Positions 46,858 to 59,531 of a DNA stretch of 64,000 nt are shown in pieces. A program made the translations under genes and the position numbers. The notes beneath the pieces were generated by a model. The model was given only the letters and a program-made list of their open reading frames with translations, made no database searches and was not told the origin of the DNA. The DNA comes from Paracyclopina nana (lineage: Eukaryota > Arthropoda > Copepoda > Cyclopoida > Cyclopettidae), in assembly GCA_019096065.1 (NCBI GenBank), contig JAGUCH010000002.1, positions 12,536,501 through 12,600,500 on the forward strand, given 5' to 3'. The stretch's first letter is position 1. The number at the start of each line of letters is the position of its first letter.

Positions 46858-48317
46858 GGTGATCAAGTCCGCAAGAGTGATGATCTTAGTCAGTGCGACA
46901 TTCCGGTTTTGCAATGACACATTGTTATTCTAACTTGTCATGTAGCACCTTCTGGAATATCAGCATGAGAGCTGATGCACGCGGCTTTCCTTGAATGCAC
47001 ATCAGAGGTTTTGTGGCGACGATTTTACAGCATTTTCTCCCAAATTTATTGACTCATTTGTGCATGTCAAGATGATGGCTTCAATTTCCATTTCCATCAA
47101 GGTTCAGAGCTGATCCACTTTAGCTGGCTTAGACGCAGCTAGGAGGCAAGTTTTGAAAACAACGGCAAAAAACCAATATGTATTTAAAGGGGAACTAGAA
47201 ACGGCACGAGTTTACTCCGTGCCATGTTTCGAGATGCAGAGAAAGTTTGAGTTTTGCTTTTTTCCGCCAAATGCACTCCTTTGTTGGTAGTTCCGCTTCC
47301 GTGCGTCGATATTAAAATCCCGCGAAATGAGACGCGTGGAAACGGAAACGTCAACAAAGCCACGTGGGCTCTTTGTGATATCATGGCGATTTATTTATTC
47401 TTCGACTTTGAAAACGATACAAAGACAAGTGTTTTTCAGCACCCACAATTGTCTTTCTTAGGGTTGGTATTTATAGTACAATTAATGCAACGGTCGCGGA
47501 AGTGCCTCGCGCACAGCTTGCAAACAGCTTTTCCTCGTCAAATATACTTAGTGCTTAGAAGTAGCTCGCTGGTGTACGGTACAATAATAATTCGTGTGGA
47601 TATATGTAAGTGATGATATTACGTGAATAGCTTATGGGAGTTATGATACATGTTCGGCATACACGGTGTAGCGTAGAGTAGTGGAATGGCAATATAACCT
47701 AAACAGTTGGGATTTTCTTTCCTTCGAAATTGGACCGCATGTGCACGTGATAAGTTGCGGTCATCAGCGATCATGGGGTGGTGGTACTATTACGTAACGG
47801 GGATCTCGATTCAAATTAGTCTGTTCGAGTTGGCGTCGGTGCGCAAGAAGAGGACATTTTCGACAAGCTGCACCACGTTTGATGGATATTTTAATGGCTT
47901 TTCTTAGCTAGAGCAGTTGTACTTAGCAGACTACCAATCTTCGTCGTCGTTATTCCTCTCAGAAGCTTAACCGGTTGAGAAGAGCTTATGCGAGGAAACA
48001 ATGGCGTTTCAAGGGATGATGATGATGATGTCAACGATCATGTTTCATCTCGGGAGGAGCCACCGCAATAAAGGCCAAACGAGGTCCAAAAATAAAGGTC
48101 AACGTGCGAGGAAAAAGGCCGAAAGTGTAACAGCTTGTCGTCGTCCAATTTAACGGTAGCAGGCAACCGGCTTCAATTTGGGAAAGTTTCAAGCGGCGAC
48201 CGCAGCAAGGCCCCGGCCTTGGGAGGAAGGCCAGACAATTCGGGGCATTGGTGGTTTTTTCGCGTGCGGCAGCTTGACAAAGGTGGCGATTTCACCTCGA
48301 CGTCTCAGAAGTTTCAA
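46858..48317. other. Intergenic region upstream of aldolase
   Basis: No supported gene in about 1.4 kb; contains the aldolase promoter. Open frames are short. A TGATGATGATGATG run occurs at about 48016. Confidence 0.4.
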
Positions 48318-48773
48318 TTATCCCAGAAGTGGCAAACAGAAAGTCCTCGCCAGGGCGTCCAACAAAAGGCCGCACTTGCCACAATGGCCAGAAGAGCCTT
48401 TGTCCTTGTGTTTTTGGTGGTGCTTTGTGGCATCTGGATTGACCAAAGGTACCGTCACATCCTCGCCAGCCTTGATTAGCAGCGGCTTGCAATCGTCGCC
48501 CACCAGCGTGGTGGTCATGCACAGCTTGGGCTGCCTCAACTTGGACACGTCGACGAAGTGGATCTTTTGCCGGAACCACGAGCTCTGCTTGGCCTGGTTG
48601 CGACCCACGCTGCAGCATTTGCGGTCGCACTTCAACGAAGACGTTGACCGGCTCAACTCGGAGTGCTCGTCCTCGGAGGAGGCCAGGGGAAGAAAGGCCA
48701 TGTGGCCTTCATGCCCGGCTATCATGACCGGAGGGCCGTGGCTGCTTTCCTCATCCGATGCAAAAATGAAGAC
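48318..48773 (-). CDS. Terminal coding exon of an unrecognised gene
   Basis: A GC-rich open block with strong third-position G/C bias on the minus strand, 151 codons from an acceptor (CTCCTCAG|GTC at 48774) to TAA at 48318. It begins VFIFASDEESSHGPP, continues with a Ser/Asp-rich part and then a segment with eight cysteines (CDRKCCSVG, PKLCMTTTL, GDDCKPLL, GHCGKCG). The composition differs sharply from surrounding AT-rich DNA and indicates selection for coding. No start codon or upstream exon could be linked with confidence; the gene may extend leftward in its own direction into the 49-60 kb gene-poor region. Family not recognised; the plus-strand frame 48178-48777 is its shadow. Confidence 0.5.
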   Translation of the reverse strand, partial: VFIFASDEESSHGPPVMIAGHEGHMAFLPLASSEDEHSELSRSTSSLKCDRKCCSVGRNQAKQSSWFRQKIHFVDVSKLRQPKLCMTTTLVGDDCKPLLIKAGEDVTVPLVNPDATKHHQKHKDKGSSGHCGKCGLLLDALARTFCLPLLG

Positions 48774-51700
48774 CTGAGGAGAAAAAGTAGAACGGACGCG
48801 TGAGAAAGGCGGATCACATTTCAAAGCTTTCATGGTCACTTTCTGCTGATTGGGCCTTTCAATCAATTGAATGCAGCATAGCTAGAGACCCAGAGCCAAC
48901 AGCGCTCCCGCTTTTATCCCCAAAAATTCCGCCAGAGAATTCAATCCAGGTGGCGCCACTTGACGTGCCGCCGAGCTGGCTGGGGACTGGGCTGCTTTGG
49001 CAGGAACGCAGACAGTGTCGCCACCTCGGTTGACACACCAGCAATTTTGAGGTGTAAAGCAATGACTAGGCTGCCATCCTAACCCTTTTCGGCCTACATT
49101 TTCTACCTAGGTATATACAATATAAGGCAATTACTCTTTTGTCTAAAAAGTTTTGCTGCAAAGTTCTTTTCGGAAAAGAAGGTGCTAATAAAAGGGACAA
49201 CTGTCTGATGGATTGGGAAGAAAATGGGAGCCATAAAAAGTTCAGTAACAGCCGAAATTGCAGAAAGTCGTGAAGGACTCGTAGCAGCACTGGCTATACT
49301 ATAGCTACCGCCGTATATATGGTACACAAGAAAATTAATTCCACTTTAGAGTCTTCTCAAGGCCAACGGATCAAGAACTAATGTTTGCTAAGAAAATAGT
49401 AGACAAGAGGAACTGAAGTTCGGGGATTAAATCCATCTTTTTCTTCTACTGCTTCACTCGCTAGCTCCTGCTACTACAACAACAAAGCCTTACGCAAGGC
49501 CATGAAAACGAAAGGCCTGGTTCATGTGCAAATATCAAATGCAAATATGAAATGTGCTACTTATTTGGCAATGTGTCCGATTCTGGAATTTCCTGATCCT
49601 GGGGAAAATAACAAGATCGAGATGCAATACTTGTAATTTGGCCTTTTACTGCCCGTTCTTTAGAAGCTGTAAAGCAGCTATCGCGAGTGGCAATAAACAT
49701 TGCCAGAGTACCGGTTAAACTGCTCGATTTCCTAATATTCGCGTGAATTCTTTATGGGCTATTTTCTTGGCTATATCATATACCATCCTACTATATAGAA
49801 TATACCGGTGCCATCAAACTTTCGCCAACTCTGGAGACTCTTTAAGCTGCCGTCTCTGAGAAGGAAAAGAAAGGACAATTTATTGGATTAGTTCGGACAG
49901 AAAGAGGAAAAAATTGGGTCTCACTTTTAAGGTCCACCTTGAGCAATCCTCACTCTGCTACAGCAAATGAAGAAATGCCAAAAGCTTCTATTTTTGCGGA
50001 TCGCATGATGAGAAAGCAATTAACTCGGTACATGTTGTGTCCAATAAATGACATTATTTGCCAACCATCCATGTTGATGGTTGTTGCAGTTTTGTCCCAT
50101 GTACCAGAGGCATTTTCCCCAAAGTGCTTGTGATGCACAGTGGGGGAATCATCGTCTCCAAGAAATGAGAAATGGAACAAAGCTCCGGATCTGGTGGAGA
50201 GTGCATCTCGCGGAATTTACCCTTCGCCTAGCTTCTTCTTCCTCCTTTTATATGAACCGCGTTTGCGGGTGGAAAAAACATCCGATATTTGTTTGGCCCA
50301 AATCCAGAAGAGCTCACGGGAGGACGCGAATGTCTACCACGTGGTTGAGGCAAAAAATGGGGTAAAAAGGTCACGCAATACTTTATGAATGAAGAAATGC
50401 CCCATTTTCCCCTCAGTGCTCCGACCACTTGACACTTTCCGATAATCGAAGATCGTCGCGTTGATCATAGTCATTTTTGTCTACTATACCACAAATTGAG
50501 CACGACATGCCAATATTAACCCTGAAGCATTTTCCTGATAAATATTGGAGAAATGCGTAGTGCTGTATTTTTGTCGTTGTGAGCCATATGTGGAAAGGCC
50601 AAAATGGCATTGGAAAAAGGCCAGAAGGCCGCAACGCACACACCAAGTTTCAAACTGCTTCATTCTGGTCGTGGGGGGAAAATATCACTTTCAAGTGGGA
50701 TCTTCATCAATTTTGAAAGACTGGTGAATATTTAACCTTGAGGCCACGCACTGACACAACCTTTGGAAGTTGACAGCTCTGACACTTTTACCGTTATTAT
50801 GGACAATCTGATATACTCCACGGTTGCCAAGTGACAACTTATTAATCATTAATGCTAGATAAGCGTTGAGCTACTACATTCGTAACAACGTTAGCTTACA
50901 TTCATGGCAGAAAACGAGGAGATACCGAGAAAACGGATTACTCACGAGGAATTAACCTCAATTTTATCCCCTTGCTACTACGACTAGCTGCCGTACGTTG
51001 TATGATGATGATGTAGAAAACCACCCAGCTATCGTGGTTTTCTTGCCAAATCCCCGCTAATTTAATTCAATCAGGCAAAGGAAGTTTCCCACTGAATGTG
51101 AAAGTGTGAGCTTTGTTGGGGGAGACCACCCTTTGGAACCTTAAAAAAACGCTTAATGTATTGCGACAAGCCCGCGTTTTCCTTTTGTTTCGAAATCAAT
51201 CAGCTGTGAGGTCAGTAAAAAAAATCGGATATCTCTATGTAGTAGTACAAGTCGTTTTGGGCCTTTTGCTGGTTTTAGAGCGTTGGTGACCAATTTTTAC
51301 CTTTTTCTGTTAGAAGTGGTTTTTTCTTTGATGGTGTCAATCTGTGTGCAGGCGAGGAAGCAGCATCTCTTTCTTACAACCAACTTTTGCCGTCCGCCAA
51401 AGTCGAGCTTTCACTTCTGACTGAGGAGTCTCCCTTTGAAAACCTGAGTGAGATAAGAAATGTGAGAAAGTAGGCGCTCACACACACACGCGCCAGCATA
51501 GCTATTACTAAAAAGAGGCGCGCATTTACTACCATATACCATGTAGTATGCGTAATGTCTACAAAGGCCCATGCTGGCTGCAGCTGCAAATTCAGAAAGG
51601 GCTGAACAATTATATGTAGTGTACTACAGTGCACGCAGCGTTTTGTGCAAATATGCTCTCGTGTTTACACGAGTGTGCGTTAGCTTTCAAGACATTTATT

Positions 51701-53164
51701 AGAGCTAGCACTGCAATGATTCCTATGGCAACCTCTTTGAGTTTGGTGAAAGCAAATAGAATGGGCTTGTTTGCAAACGACACATCACACATAGCTCGTA
51801 AATGGCGTTCTGAAAACTGCATCGCCAGCCGCTTCCAACTTTTGCTTCTGGCAAATCAAAAAAGAACATCGCACCCAATCAGCTAAGGAAAAAAACTGCA
51901 TTTATTCAAGCCATTTGCATTCCAATTCTGCTTGCAACGTGCATGTGTGCGGCTTGCTGCCTTTCCACTCCAACTACACATAGCAGGGACACGCAATAAT
52001 TTCCTGACAAATTATTCTGAAAGTCAAATTCTCGAATGCTGTACCATAATTCTCGTGAGTGAATGTCCTCCTCCAACTAAGCTGTAATTACTCTACAAAG
52101 TTCATGGCTACACCGGAATGTAATCAAGAATGTGATATTATGCCGAATGATAGCGCGCAAAGGTTGGAGCAGTTCACATTTTGCTCACCAGGTTGAAAGA
52201 TGGCGCTGCAGTCGGTAGGATGCTAGCACAGCATTTTCTCAGCTTTTGAAGCCTTTTTCGCAAGAGCCTGCATGCTCGCCAGCTCCTTCTTAATGCATAA
52301 TAGATAACCTTTATAGCTGGAAACTTTGTAGGCTTTGAAAAAAATGCACACAATATCCAAAGGCTGATGGCGGCGGAAAAATTAAATGCCTGGGGAATTT
52401 TAATGATGCGAGAAAAATGAAAAGCAACAAACTGCAACACGCTCTGCAGCAACAGCCAAGCAAGGAAAAATGACTTTTTAAAAGGAATACTGCATCTGCT
52501 ACTTGCATTACATGGCATCATGGGGGGACTAAGGAGCTTAGAAGAAAATGCCACATTAGCATGTAAAGATCTCTGCTAGCGGCTATTGTAGGGCTTTTTA
52601 TATTAAAAGGGGGAGGCCTCAGTTCTCCTCAGCTGGCTCGAAAAGTAAAATTCTAATTTAAATGCATGCGCATAGCGTGCAAAAAGTAAGGCTGAAAGCA
52701 ATAAAGTAATTGCAGTACGAGTGTAACAGCAACACAGCAAGCCTAGATAAAGTGGCACAGTTCACCAACAAAGTGGGACAATTTAGCTGAAGCACAGCAG
52801 TTACTTCTGCTGCCATCTCAAGGTCTTTTCCTGCAATTAAAACTGCCAAAAATGCTACTCGTGCAATATTGAGCATGCTCTCATTGGTATATGAGAGCAA
52901 TTAAGGAAAGATCTGCATGACAGTCGAGAAACTTTGGCTGATATGGCGGTGGAAAAGTTTTTAGCTACAGTATGTGTACTGTATACGACAAAACTTTTCT
53001 TTTTCAACTTTTAAAGTAAACATGGAAAAACACTTGGCCAAGAGCAGTTGCTTTCATGCAGCTCTTGAATGTTCGTTAGATCACAGCGAGCATTTCTGTG
53101 AAGAAATTCCGCCAAAATGATGCAGCTACTAGAGTTTGTTTCTTTGAAATACGCCTTTCTTAAA
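48774..53164. other. Gene-poor AT-rich region
   Basis: No secure gene in 4.4 kb. It may hold introns or regulatory DNA for the exon at 48318-48773. A hydrophobic minus-strand frame near 52174-52554 lacks splice or family support. Confidence 0.4.
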
Positions 53165-53480
53165 AAGGTATACGCCCGGTTCCAGCAAGGCATTTTCAGC
53201 ATGGTATAAACTAGGGTTCTAGATATTCCTCCGCGACTTCGTAGTACTACGTAATAGGGTGAACCGTAGAGAAAATCAGCTGTACTCATTTTGTTCAATT
53301 CGCTTCATAGAAATCCCCATGAACTGAACAAAATGGGGTCAGCTGATGCCTCTACGCGTTACCCTATAACGTAGTAAAACGAAGTCGCGGAGGAATATCA
53401 AGAACCCTAGTATAAACCAGTTAAGTCAGGTCGAGCTGAGCGCGCGAGCTAGCTGTGAATTGACTATTTGGAAACAGCAA
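53165..53480. repeat. Copy B of the TAGCCC repeat, interrupted by a younger element
   Basis: The flanks of the 200-bp element at 53211-53410 join into one sequence, CCCGGTTCCAGCAAGG ... TATAAACCAGTTAAGTCAGG ... GAGCTAGCTGTGA, similar to 6671-6765. So an older repeat copy was split by insertion. Confidence 0.5.
53211..53410. mobile_element. 200-bp near-perfect palindromic element with 6-bp TSD
   Basis: Perfect 10-bp termini CTAGGGTTCT / AGAACCCTAG continue into nearly full-length inverted arms (GATATTCCTCCGCGACTTCG left; CGAAGTCGCGGAGGAATATC right), with homology reaching almost to the centre (CATTTTGTTCA / TGAACAAAATG). It is flanked by TATAAA at 53205-53210 and 53411-53416. No coding capacity. 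It inserted into the repeat copy B. Superfamily is uncertain from a 6-bp duplication. Confidence 0.75.
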
Positions 53481-55206
53481 GCTGTGTTCCAGCTCACTAA
53501 AGGAGCTCATTCAATTTCCAATTATTTGGTGTTTGACCCAGTTTCAAGCTCCAGATTTGGCAAGAATTTACTATTCAACCCCTTCCTCGCTGACCAGCTA
53601 TAAATGCCTAGAAACTTTCCATCAAGTAACCCTGTTACGCCAAAAGTTAGCCAAAAAAGCATCTTGTTGTCTGCGAAGACTGATTGGCAAATTGAAATCC
53701 CTTTTAGTGAAGTGTGCTCTGATCTAATAATGCCAAGATTGCAATTTCCTTTTGGCTGTAAAGTGTCATTTGAAAGTTTCCTCAAAGAAATTCTTGGGCT
53801 TCCCTTTTCAACGCTATTGTTTTGCTTTTTGGGCAATAACTGAGTTTACTATTCAACAGAAGTGAGAAACTTGGTTTGAGATTATTAGAGTCTCTCCCAT
53901 TGTTCAGTAGCTTGCAAAGTTATTTTCTTAGCAGAGTATCAACATGTGAGGGAGAAAAAGGAAATTGCCATTCTTGCTTTGCAAAAAAATAAGGCTACTG
54001 GTTGGTGGCTTTAGCTCTGAGATTCTTACATAAAAGTTAAATGGTCCTTGGCAGCCCAGCATTTATCAGCTGAATTTGAAGAAAATTCTCCTGGAAAGCT
54101 TCCAGAAAGAAGGAGGTGCTCAATCTAAAATGCTGCACTGTTTTGCCATAAAAAGAGAGCCACCCCAACTTGGCATAAATTGAGGGATCAACTGATAGGA
54201 AATGGATGCAGTCTTCAATTTTCCTAGATCTTCACTTAGTAAATGTGATAGCGTAGTAGGCCAACATGGGCTGCCAATATTTACTCCTTTCTTAGAACGT
54301 ACAAATATATGCACAAATAGGAGCCTCTCCTCTATTTATCTGTGCTTTGGCACTGTTTGTGATTGCATTTCTAATATAAGACACTTCTGTAAATACTACT
54401 ACTACTAGCATGAATACATACATACACTGAGAGAGTGCATCTAAATAAACATAAAGGCACCATGTACTGTATAGTATATGGCAGTATGGGCTTTGCTAAA
54501 TTACAAAAATGGAAGAAGCTGTATATGTGTATTGGCACTGTTTACAAATGCATGAAGGCTAAAAATACTATACCAGGAAAAGATAAAAGAATTGTCAAAA
54601 CAAAGCTGACAAAAAACGTGAGGTCTTCCACAAGGTCCCAAGGGATAAATGTGAGTCATATCTCATTTTCACCACATCTTCAGCCCAAAGATGAAAAAAG
54701 ACTACAAAAGTTAGTAATGATGAAATGAGGGAAACCAAGGTAATTTCAATTACCCTCTATAAAAGGATTTGTGTGTTGCACTCACATGTCATCACCATCC
54801 ATTATGGCCTTTTATTTGCTATAAGAAAGAAGAGGGGAGGGAGATGCATTTTTGGTAATGCAGGAAAGGCTGCAATATGATAGTATAAAGACATTAGCCT
54901 TGCCACCACCTGCAAATGACATAATCCACCAAGGAAAAAAGTTCCGTTTCCAACATAAAACTAGCAGACATAAATTCAAATTCTGAGTTAACCCACTTTT
55001 TTGGCCTGATTTCTTGACCTTTTTGTGGGAAAGCACGTGATTTTACATAATACTGCTACAGCTCAATACATGGTACTTTCATATGGTAATTCTCGCCTCG
55101 GTTTGAAAATTCTGCCTTTTTGCAGCCAATAGACGTAGAAGGAAATCAAACTGAGCTGAGACAACTAAAGAAAAAACCAGCGCTGCGCATGTGGCGCCAA
55201 TGTAGC
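53481..55206. other. Gene-poor region, nothing recognised
   Basis: 1.7 kb with only short open frames on both strands; no RNA genes or repeats with clear ends. Confidence 0.35.
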
Positions 55207-56125
55207 AAATCCGTTGGTACATACTAAATACCGCACACAAACGCAACGCAACGCACACTACTAAATACCGCACACTACTAAATACCGCACACTACTAAAT
55301 ACCGCACACTACTAAATACCGCACACTACTAAATACTGTTAAACTACTTTATATATTATACTACATATCATATCAATGAACTTATGAAACAGGCTTGAGG
55401 AAAACACAAATTATTTTTAAGTTACTAGAAACACGAGTAGCATAGTACATATTTTAATGTGTGAATTGTGATAGCTCAACAAGAATCTGAGTTTTTAGCA
55501 ATTTACTGCTGTTTTTTAGTGTGTGCGGTATTTAGTATGTTTGCCTACTAAATACCGCACACTATGTTTATAGTAATGAATAGAAATCAAAGGATGAAAA
55601 ATTTGGCTGAAAGAAGGTCCATTTTTTGTCCAAAATTGCAAAATTGCAGCCCTTTAGTTTATATGCCCAAACTAATGATTTTAGCTTGTTCTCATATATA
55701 ACTCAGTAAGGCAGGCAGTAAGCAAAGCAAGGCACTTTGGAAGCTCATAACTCAGTAAGCACTGAGCCGATTGGAACCAAATTTGGAGTTATTCATTAGA
55801 GCATGTTGAATAATGCTGATTTTTCTCCCTTGCTTAACTGGTTTGCCTCACTTTCAGGATGAAAATTGGCATGAAGACTCTTCAATATGTCCTTATGAAT
55901 TCCTCCAATTTTGGTTCCAATCGGACGAGTAGATGCTAAGATATAAGCGCGCAAAGTGCCTTGCTTACCTTATAGAGATGTTTATGAGAACAAGCTTTTA
56001 ACTGCATATCCATTTTTTAGTTGTGTGCGGTATTTAGTAGTGTGCGGTATTTGGTAGTGTGCGGTATTTAGTAGTGTGCGTTGCGTTGCGTTTGTGTGCG
56101 GTATTTAGTATATACGAAATCCGTT
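55207..56125. mobile_element. 901-bp foldback/Mutator-like element with tandem-repeat TIRs and 9-bp TSD
   Basis: The 9-bp repeat AAATCCGTT flanks it (55207-55215 and 56117-56125). The element (55216-56116) ends GGTACATACTAAATACCG and, inverted, CGTATATACTAAATACCG. The TIRs (about 110 bp) contain tandem copies of a 17-bp unit CACACTACTAAATACCG and a CGCAACGCAACG block. A further hairpin of the same unit is at 55518-55565, and an inner imperfect palindrome spans about 55684-55996. No open frame of note; non-autonomous. Same architecture and TSD length as the element at 19373-20074 with different repeat units. Confidence 0.75.
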
Positions 56126-59100
56126 ACAAGTTGTCTAGACTTCTTGGCGCCTCCCCAAGCTTATAATGTAGAACAACCGATTTTATGGCTTTTTGTTTGT
56201 GGTTGCCAGCATATACAACAAATGTATCCAATACATTACAACCAGAGTGCAGGTAAATTGACAGGTGTAGCCTGTTTTTGCAACCTATTTTCTGCCACAT
56301 AATTGATCGATGGTTGAGTTTTGGAGAGATGGAGAAGGAAAAAATGAAGGAGAGAAAAAATGGCTATTTCCCGCTAGTATTATTATGTTGGTGAAGAGAA
56401 GTACATTCTGCAGCCAATTTTCCCACGCTAGAAGACTCCTTTGTTTCTCGAGGCTCAGAAGAAAACTCATAATTTCAAATGAGACTTTGCCCACGAATCA
56501 GCAGACTGCCAGTCCAGACTGAATTGTCTATTTCTTGACACATTTCCCAGCCCAGAATGGGCTGGAGTTTTTTATGCACAGTGGGAAAATAGGCGAAATC
56601 CTGCGTGCTCCTCAGCAATTCCCCACAAAAGGGTTAATGGTGTAAAACTGGCTGAAAAGAAATATGCTCAGGTTGGAAAAATGCCAAAAAACTCTTTAGG
56701 GAAAAGACACAATGGGGTAAATAGCCCAGCTGGTTCTCAGCATGGGGTGCCCAGATTTTGGCACGGAAAAAACCGTCACCATATATGCCTTTTTGCAGTT
56801 TGGAAGTTTAGCCTGCTTTTCATCAAATCTATCTTAAAGTATGAGCCAATCTCCCGAATGGTGCCAATGAAAGCAAGTCCAATTTATGCTAAAAAAGAGA
56901 GAAAAAGTGGACAGAGGAGAGAAGACAAATGATGGAAAAATAGCCGAGTTTTTTCATCCTCGCAGCGTCATTTATCTTGATGGCTCTTGAAATCACTTAT
57001 TTTCATCATTCTCTTTGTGCATCTCTTAAATTGACCTCAATATCTTGAGTGACCTCAATTTTTTGCCACTGTTGCTGACACACTCAAAAAGCCATCCGAG
57101 CTGCACTGAGGGGAAAAATTCTATTGAGAGCTAGCTTACAGAGAGGCTCTCATAGCTGAAGATTTGAAAAATGTCAAACCAAATGGGAGCTTGATATTTT
57201 TCAAAGTGGCATGCTCACAGTGGTATCACAGAATGCTCCCTTTTGATGGACCAAAGCAAAAAGAGCCCCCATTTAGAAAGTCACACCTAGCTTTACTAAA
57301 GTAGCTCATCCCATGATTAACCTAAAAAAGTGGGAAAAAGCTTTCTAAAAAGTTGACTTACTTAGCCATGTGGAAACCCTTCAGTAGAATCAAACTGCCC
57401 CATTTTCCTGATAGTCTGGAAGCAGACCGAGCAAAAAGACACGATGAAGACTACGTATGTGGAAAAGAAGCATTTCTTAGCTTGAATGTCAGGCAATATG
57501 TCTAACAGCAGGATTGGACAGTAAAGCAGACAAAGAGCAAGGCTCGATAAACGCCTACCTATATCTGAGGCATTTGGTATTTTCATGACTTTTCATGGCT
57601 CTAGCTCTGCTGGCAACGAGCTGAGACAAAAGCCAACAGCTGAGCTTCGAACCTGAATACTCACTGAGATTATGAACTGAGGCCTTAGTTTCACAACAAA
57701 ATCCCGCTCTGGCCATAAAAACGTAGATTTACAAAAATATCTGCTTATAAAAACTACAAAAATAGTTTAAAAAATTAATGAGGCCTTTTGAAGGCTGACT
57801 CTTCAGTAGCGTTAGATTGCTAATGAGCTTCACTGCTGAAGCCCTAGAGTGATACATAATTAAGCTATTTTTAGAAGTAGAATCAATATTTATTGAGGAA
57901 GTAGTCAAACAATCCGTACAAGTTTTGTTTTTGTTCCTCACCTTCTAGCTGCAATTGCTTTAAAGCACTTCATGTTTCCCACTGTGCTTTTACTATTGAA
58001 CACTTCCAGAAACTAGACCAGCCTTTAGCAGCTCCAGGAAAGCTTAGGACAAAAGCACCAGCAAAAAATTAATGGCTATTGGCCTGGAAAAAGTCACAAA
58101 ACAAATGGCAATTGGTAGAAATCACGCCATTCACAGCACTTATGCAAACTCCTCAGCCGATTTGCTCAGTTCTCAGCTAAGGAAAAGCAGCCCCTGAGAA
58201 GATAAGAGCATATACTATTTTACCTTTTCTCAGAGTGTTTCTATTCATAATTTTGGCTCTTTTGCAAGAAACACCTCCCCATGAAGCAGCCAAATCTCTG
58301 CATCCATCTTGCTGTCAACTTTGCCCTCAAGTGGTTCTGCTTTCTAAAACACATAGTACCAAAATGTTAGCCATTTTGGCTGTGCATGCTTCCAATTTTT
58401 CCCCACCTAGCTCTCTCGCCTATTGATGCACGCAAATACATGATATTCCACTTTTCCTCTCAGAGAAGAATCTCTGATCAGATTTTGTAGTGGGAAAAAA
58501 TGTCATAATTTTGAATGGGGGTATTAATATATATACCCTTTCTTCAGAGGCTCAGGGAAGTGTATGACAAAAGAAATCAGTCAAGCCAGAGACAAAAGGG
58601 GAATAAAAATATTATTTCCACCTGAGCGGTTGGCAAAAGTTCTTGATTGATTCAAACATGGGAGAATTGCAAAGGCAAATGTGACGAAATGATGTGAAAG
58701 GCCATTACCGATGGCAGTAAAATGCCTCACTCTTCCTCTTCCCATATTCGTGAATATAAAAAAGCACTATGGTAGCTAAAGATGCCCCAAAACCTCCATT
58801 TTAGGGAACCTAAATTAAACGGTTTCAAGCATAATGTCCCAGCTACAGTAAGAAATTGTTGATCTTTTTGCATTGCATTATTTCAAGAGCCTGCTGATGT
58901 TTCTGGTCTATTAAGCATGTTTTCAGGAAAAATGACCCCGTTTCATCTAAGGCATATCTCGTTGATGTCATGTGACAGAATTTTCCCCCATATTCCACTC
59001 ACTGTGCTACATGGCGCAGTATTTGTGGGTCAACCCAGGTTAATAATGCAACCGGGTGACATGAATAGGAAATGGCACATGCACTGTGGAGCTCCGCGCG

Positions 59101-59428
59101 CACAGATTATTCTGAATTATTATTTTCCGGGGAAAGAAGCCACGTGGTCCGTCGATCACACTGCAATGTTGTTGTTGTGTATCTTTTTCCGCGCATTGCA
59201 TGACGGACCGTCATGCATTCCTGAGAGTACTGAAAAGGGATGAATAACAAGTAGTCGCACCCTTTGACTGTTACCCTTTTTCGTGTTTTTCTGGATTTGG
59301 CCCATATTTTTCTCATTACCATTAAATACGCGTATGTATTGGTGAGACTTAAAAGCCTCATTCGTGATGAAAAAGAACGTGGATTATTTCGTTTGATGAT
59401 ATCAGCGAAGCATAATGGTGATACTTAC
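56126..59428. other. Gene-poor AT-rich region
   Basis: 3.3 kb with no secure gene. A minus-strand block at about 57362-57553 contains two hydrophobic stretches and a donor-like GTAAGT at 57351-57356, but its frame closes before the donor and I could not connect it to other exons. Confidence 0.35.
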
Positions 59429-59531
59429 TATAAATCATCTTGTCGTCAATAGCATAAAGAAGGCTCCTTTGAAGTCCATCATCAAGGCCAAAACTTTGAA
59501 CCATGATTTGTCCCAAGGGCCCCTCAAACAT
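59429..59531 (-). CDS. Possible first coding exon (doubtful)
   Basis: From ATG 59531 the minus strand reads 34 codons (starting MFEGPLGQIMVQSFG) to a strong donor (TTATA|GTAAGT at 59428). Base composition is less AT-rich than the surroundings. It could be the start of the gene ending at 48318, but no intermediate exons are identified and the phases do not join directly. It may be chance. Confidence 0.2.

Noticed and set aside
46858..46920. Longer aldolase N-terminus
   Set aside because: The upstream part of the frame begins with GTG and has no ATG; family alignment supports the start at 46857.
48178..48777. 199-codon plus-strand open frame
   Set aside because: It is the antisense shadow of a minus-strand exon with stronger codon bias and a proper splice acceptor.
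52174..52554. Hydrophobic 126-codon minus-strand frame
   Set aside because: Helix-like stretches occur, but there is no family motif, no supporting splice sites and the DNA is AT-rich like its surroundings.
55248..55340. Short regularly spaced repeats resembling a CRISPR array
   Set aside because: The 17-bp units are head-to-tail without spacers and form the arm of an inverted repeat with a TSD; a transposon arm explains them.
57362..57586. Minus-strand frame with two hydrophobic segments as a receptor exon
   Set aside because: The reading frame closes at TAA just before the donor-like site, and no adjoining exons with matching phase were found.
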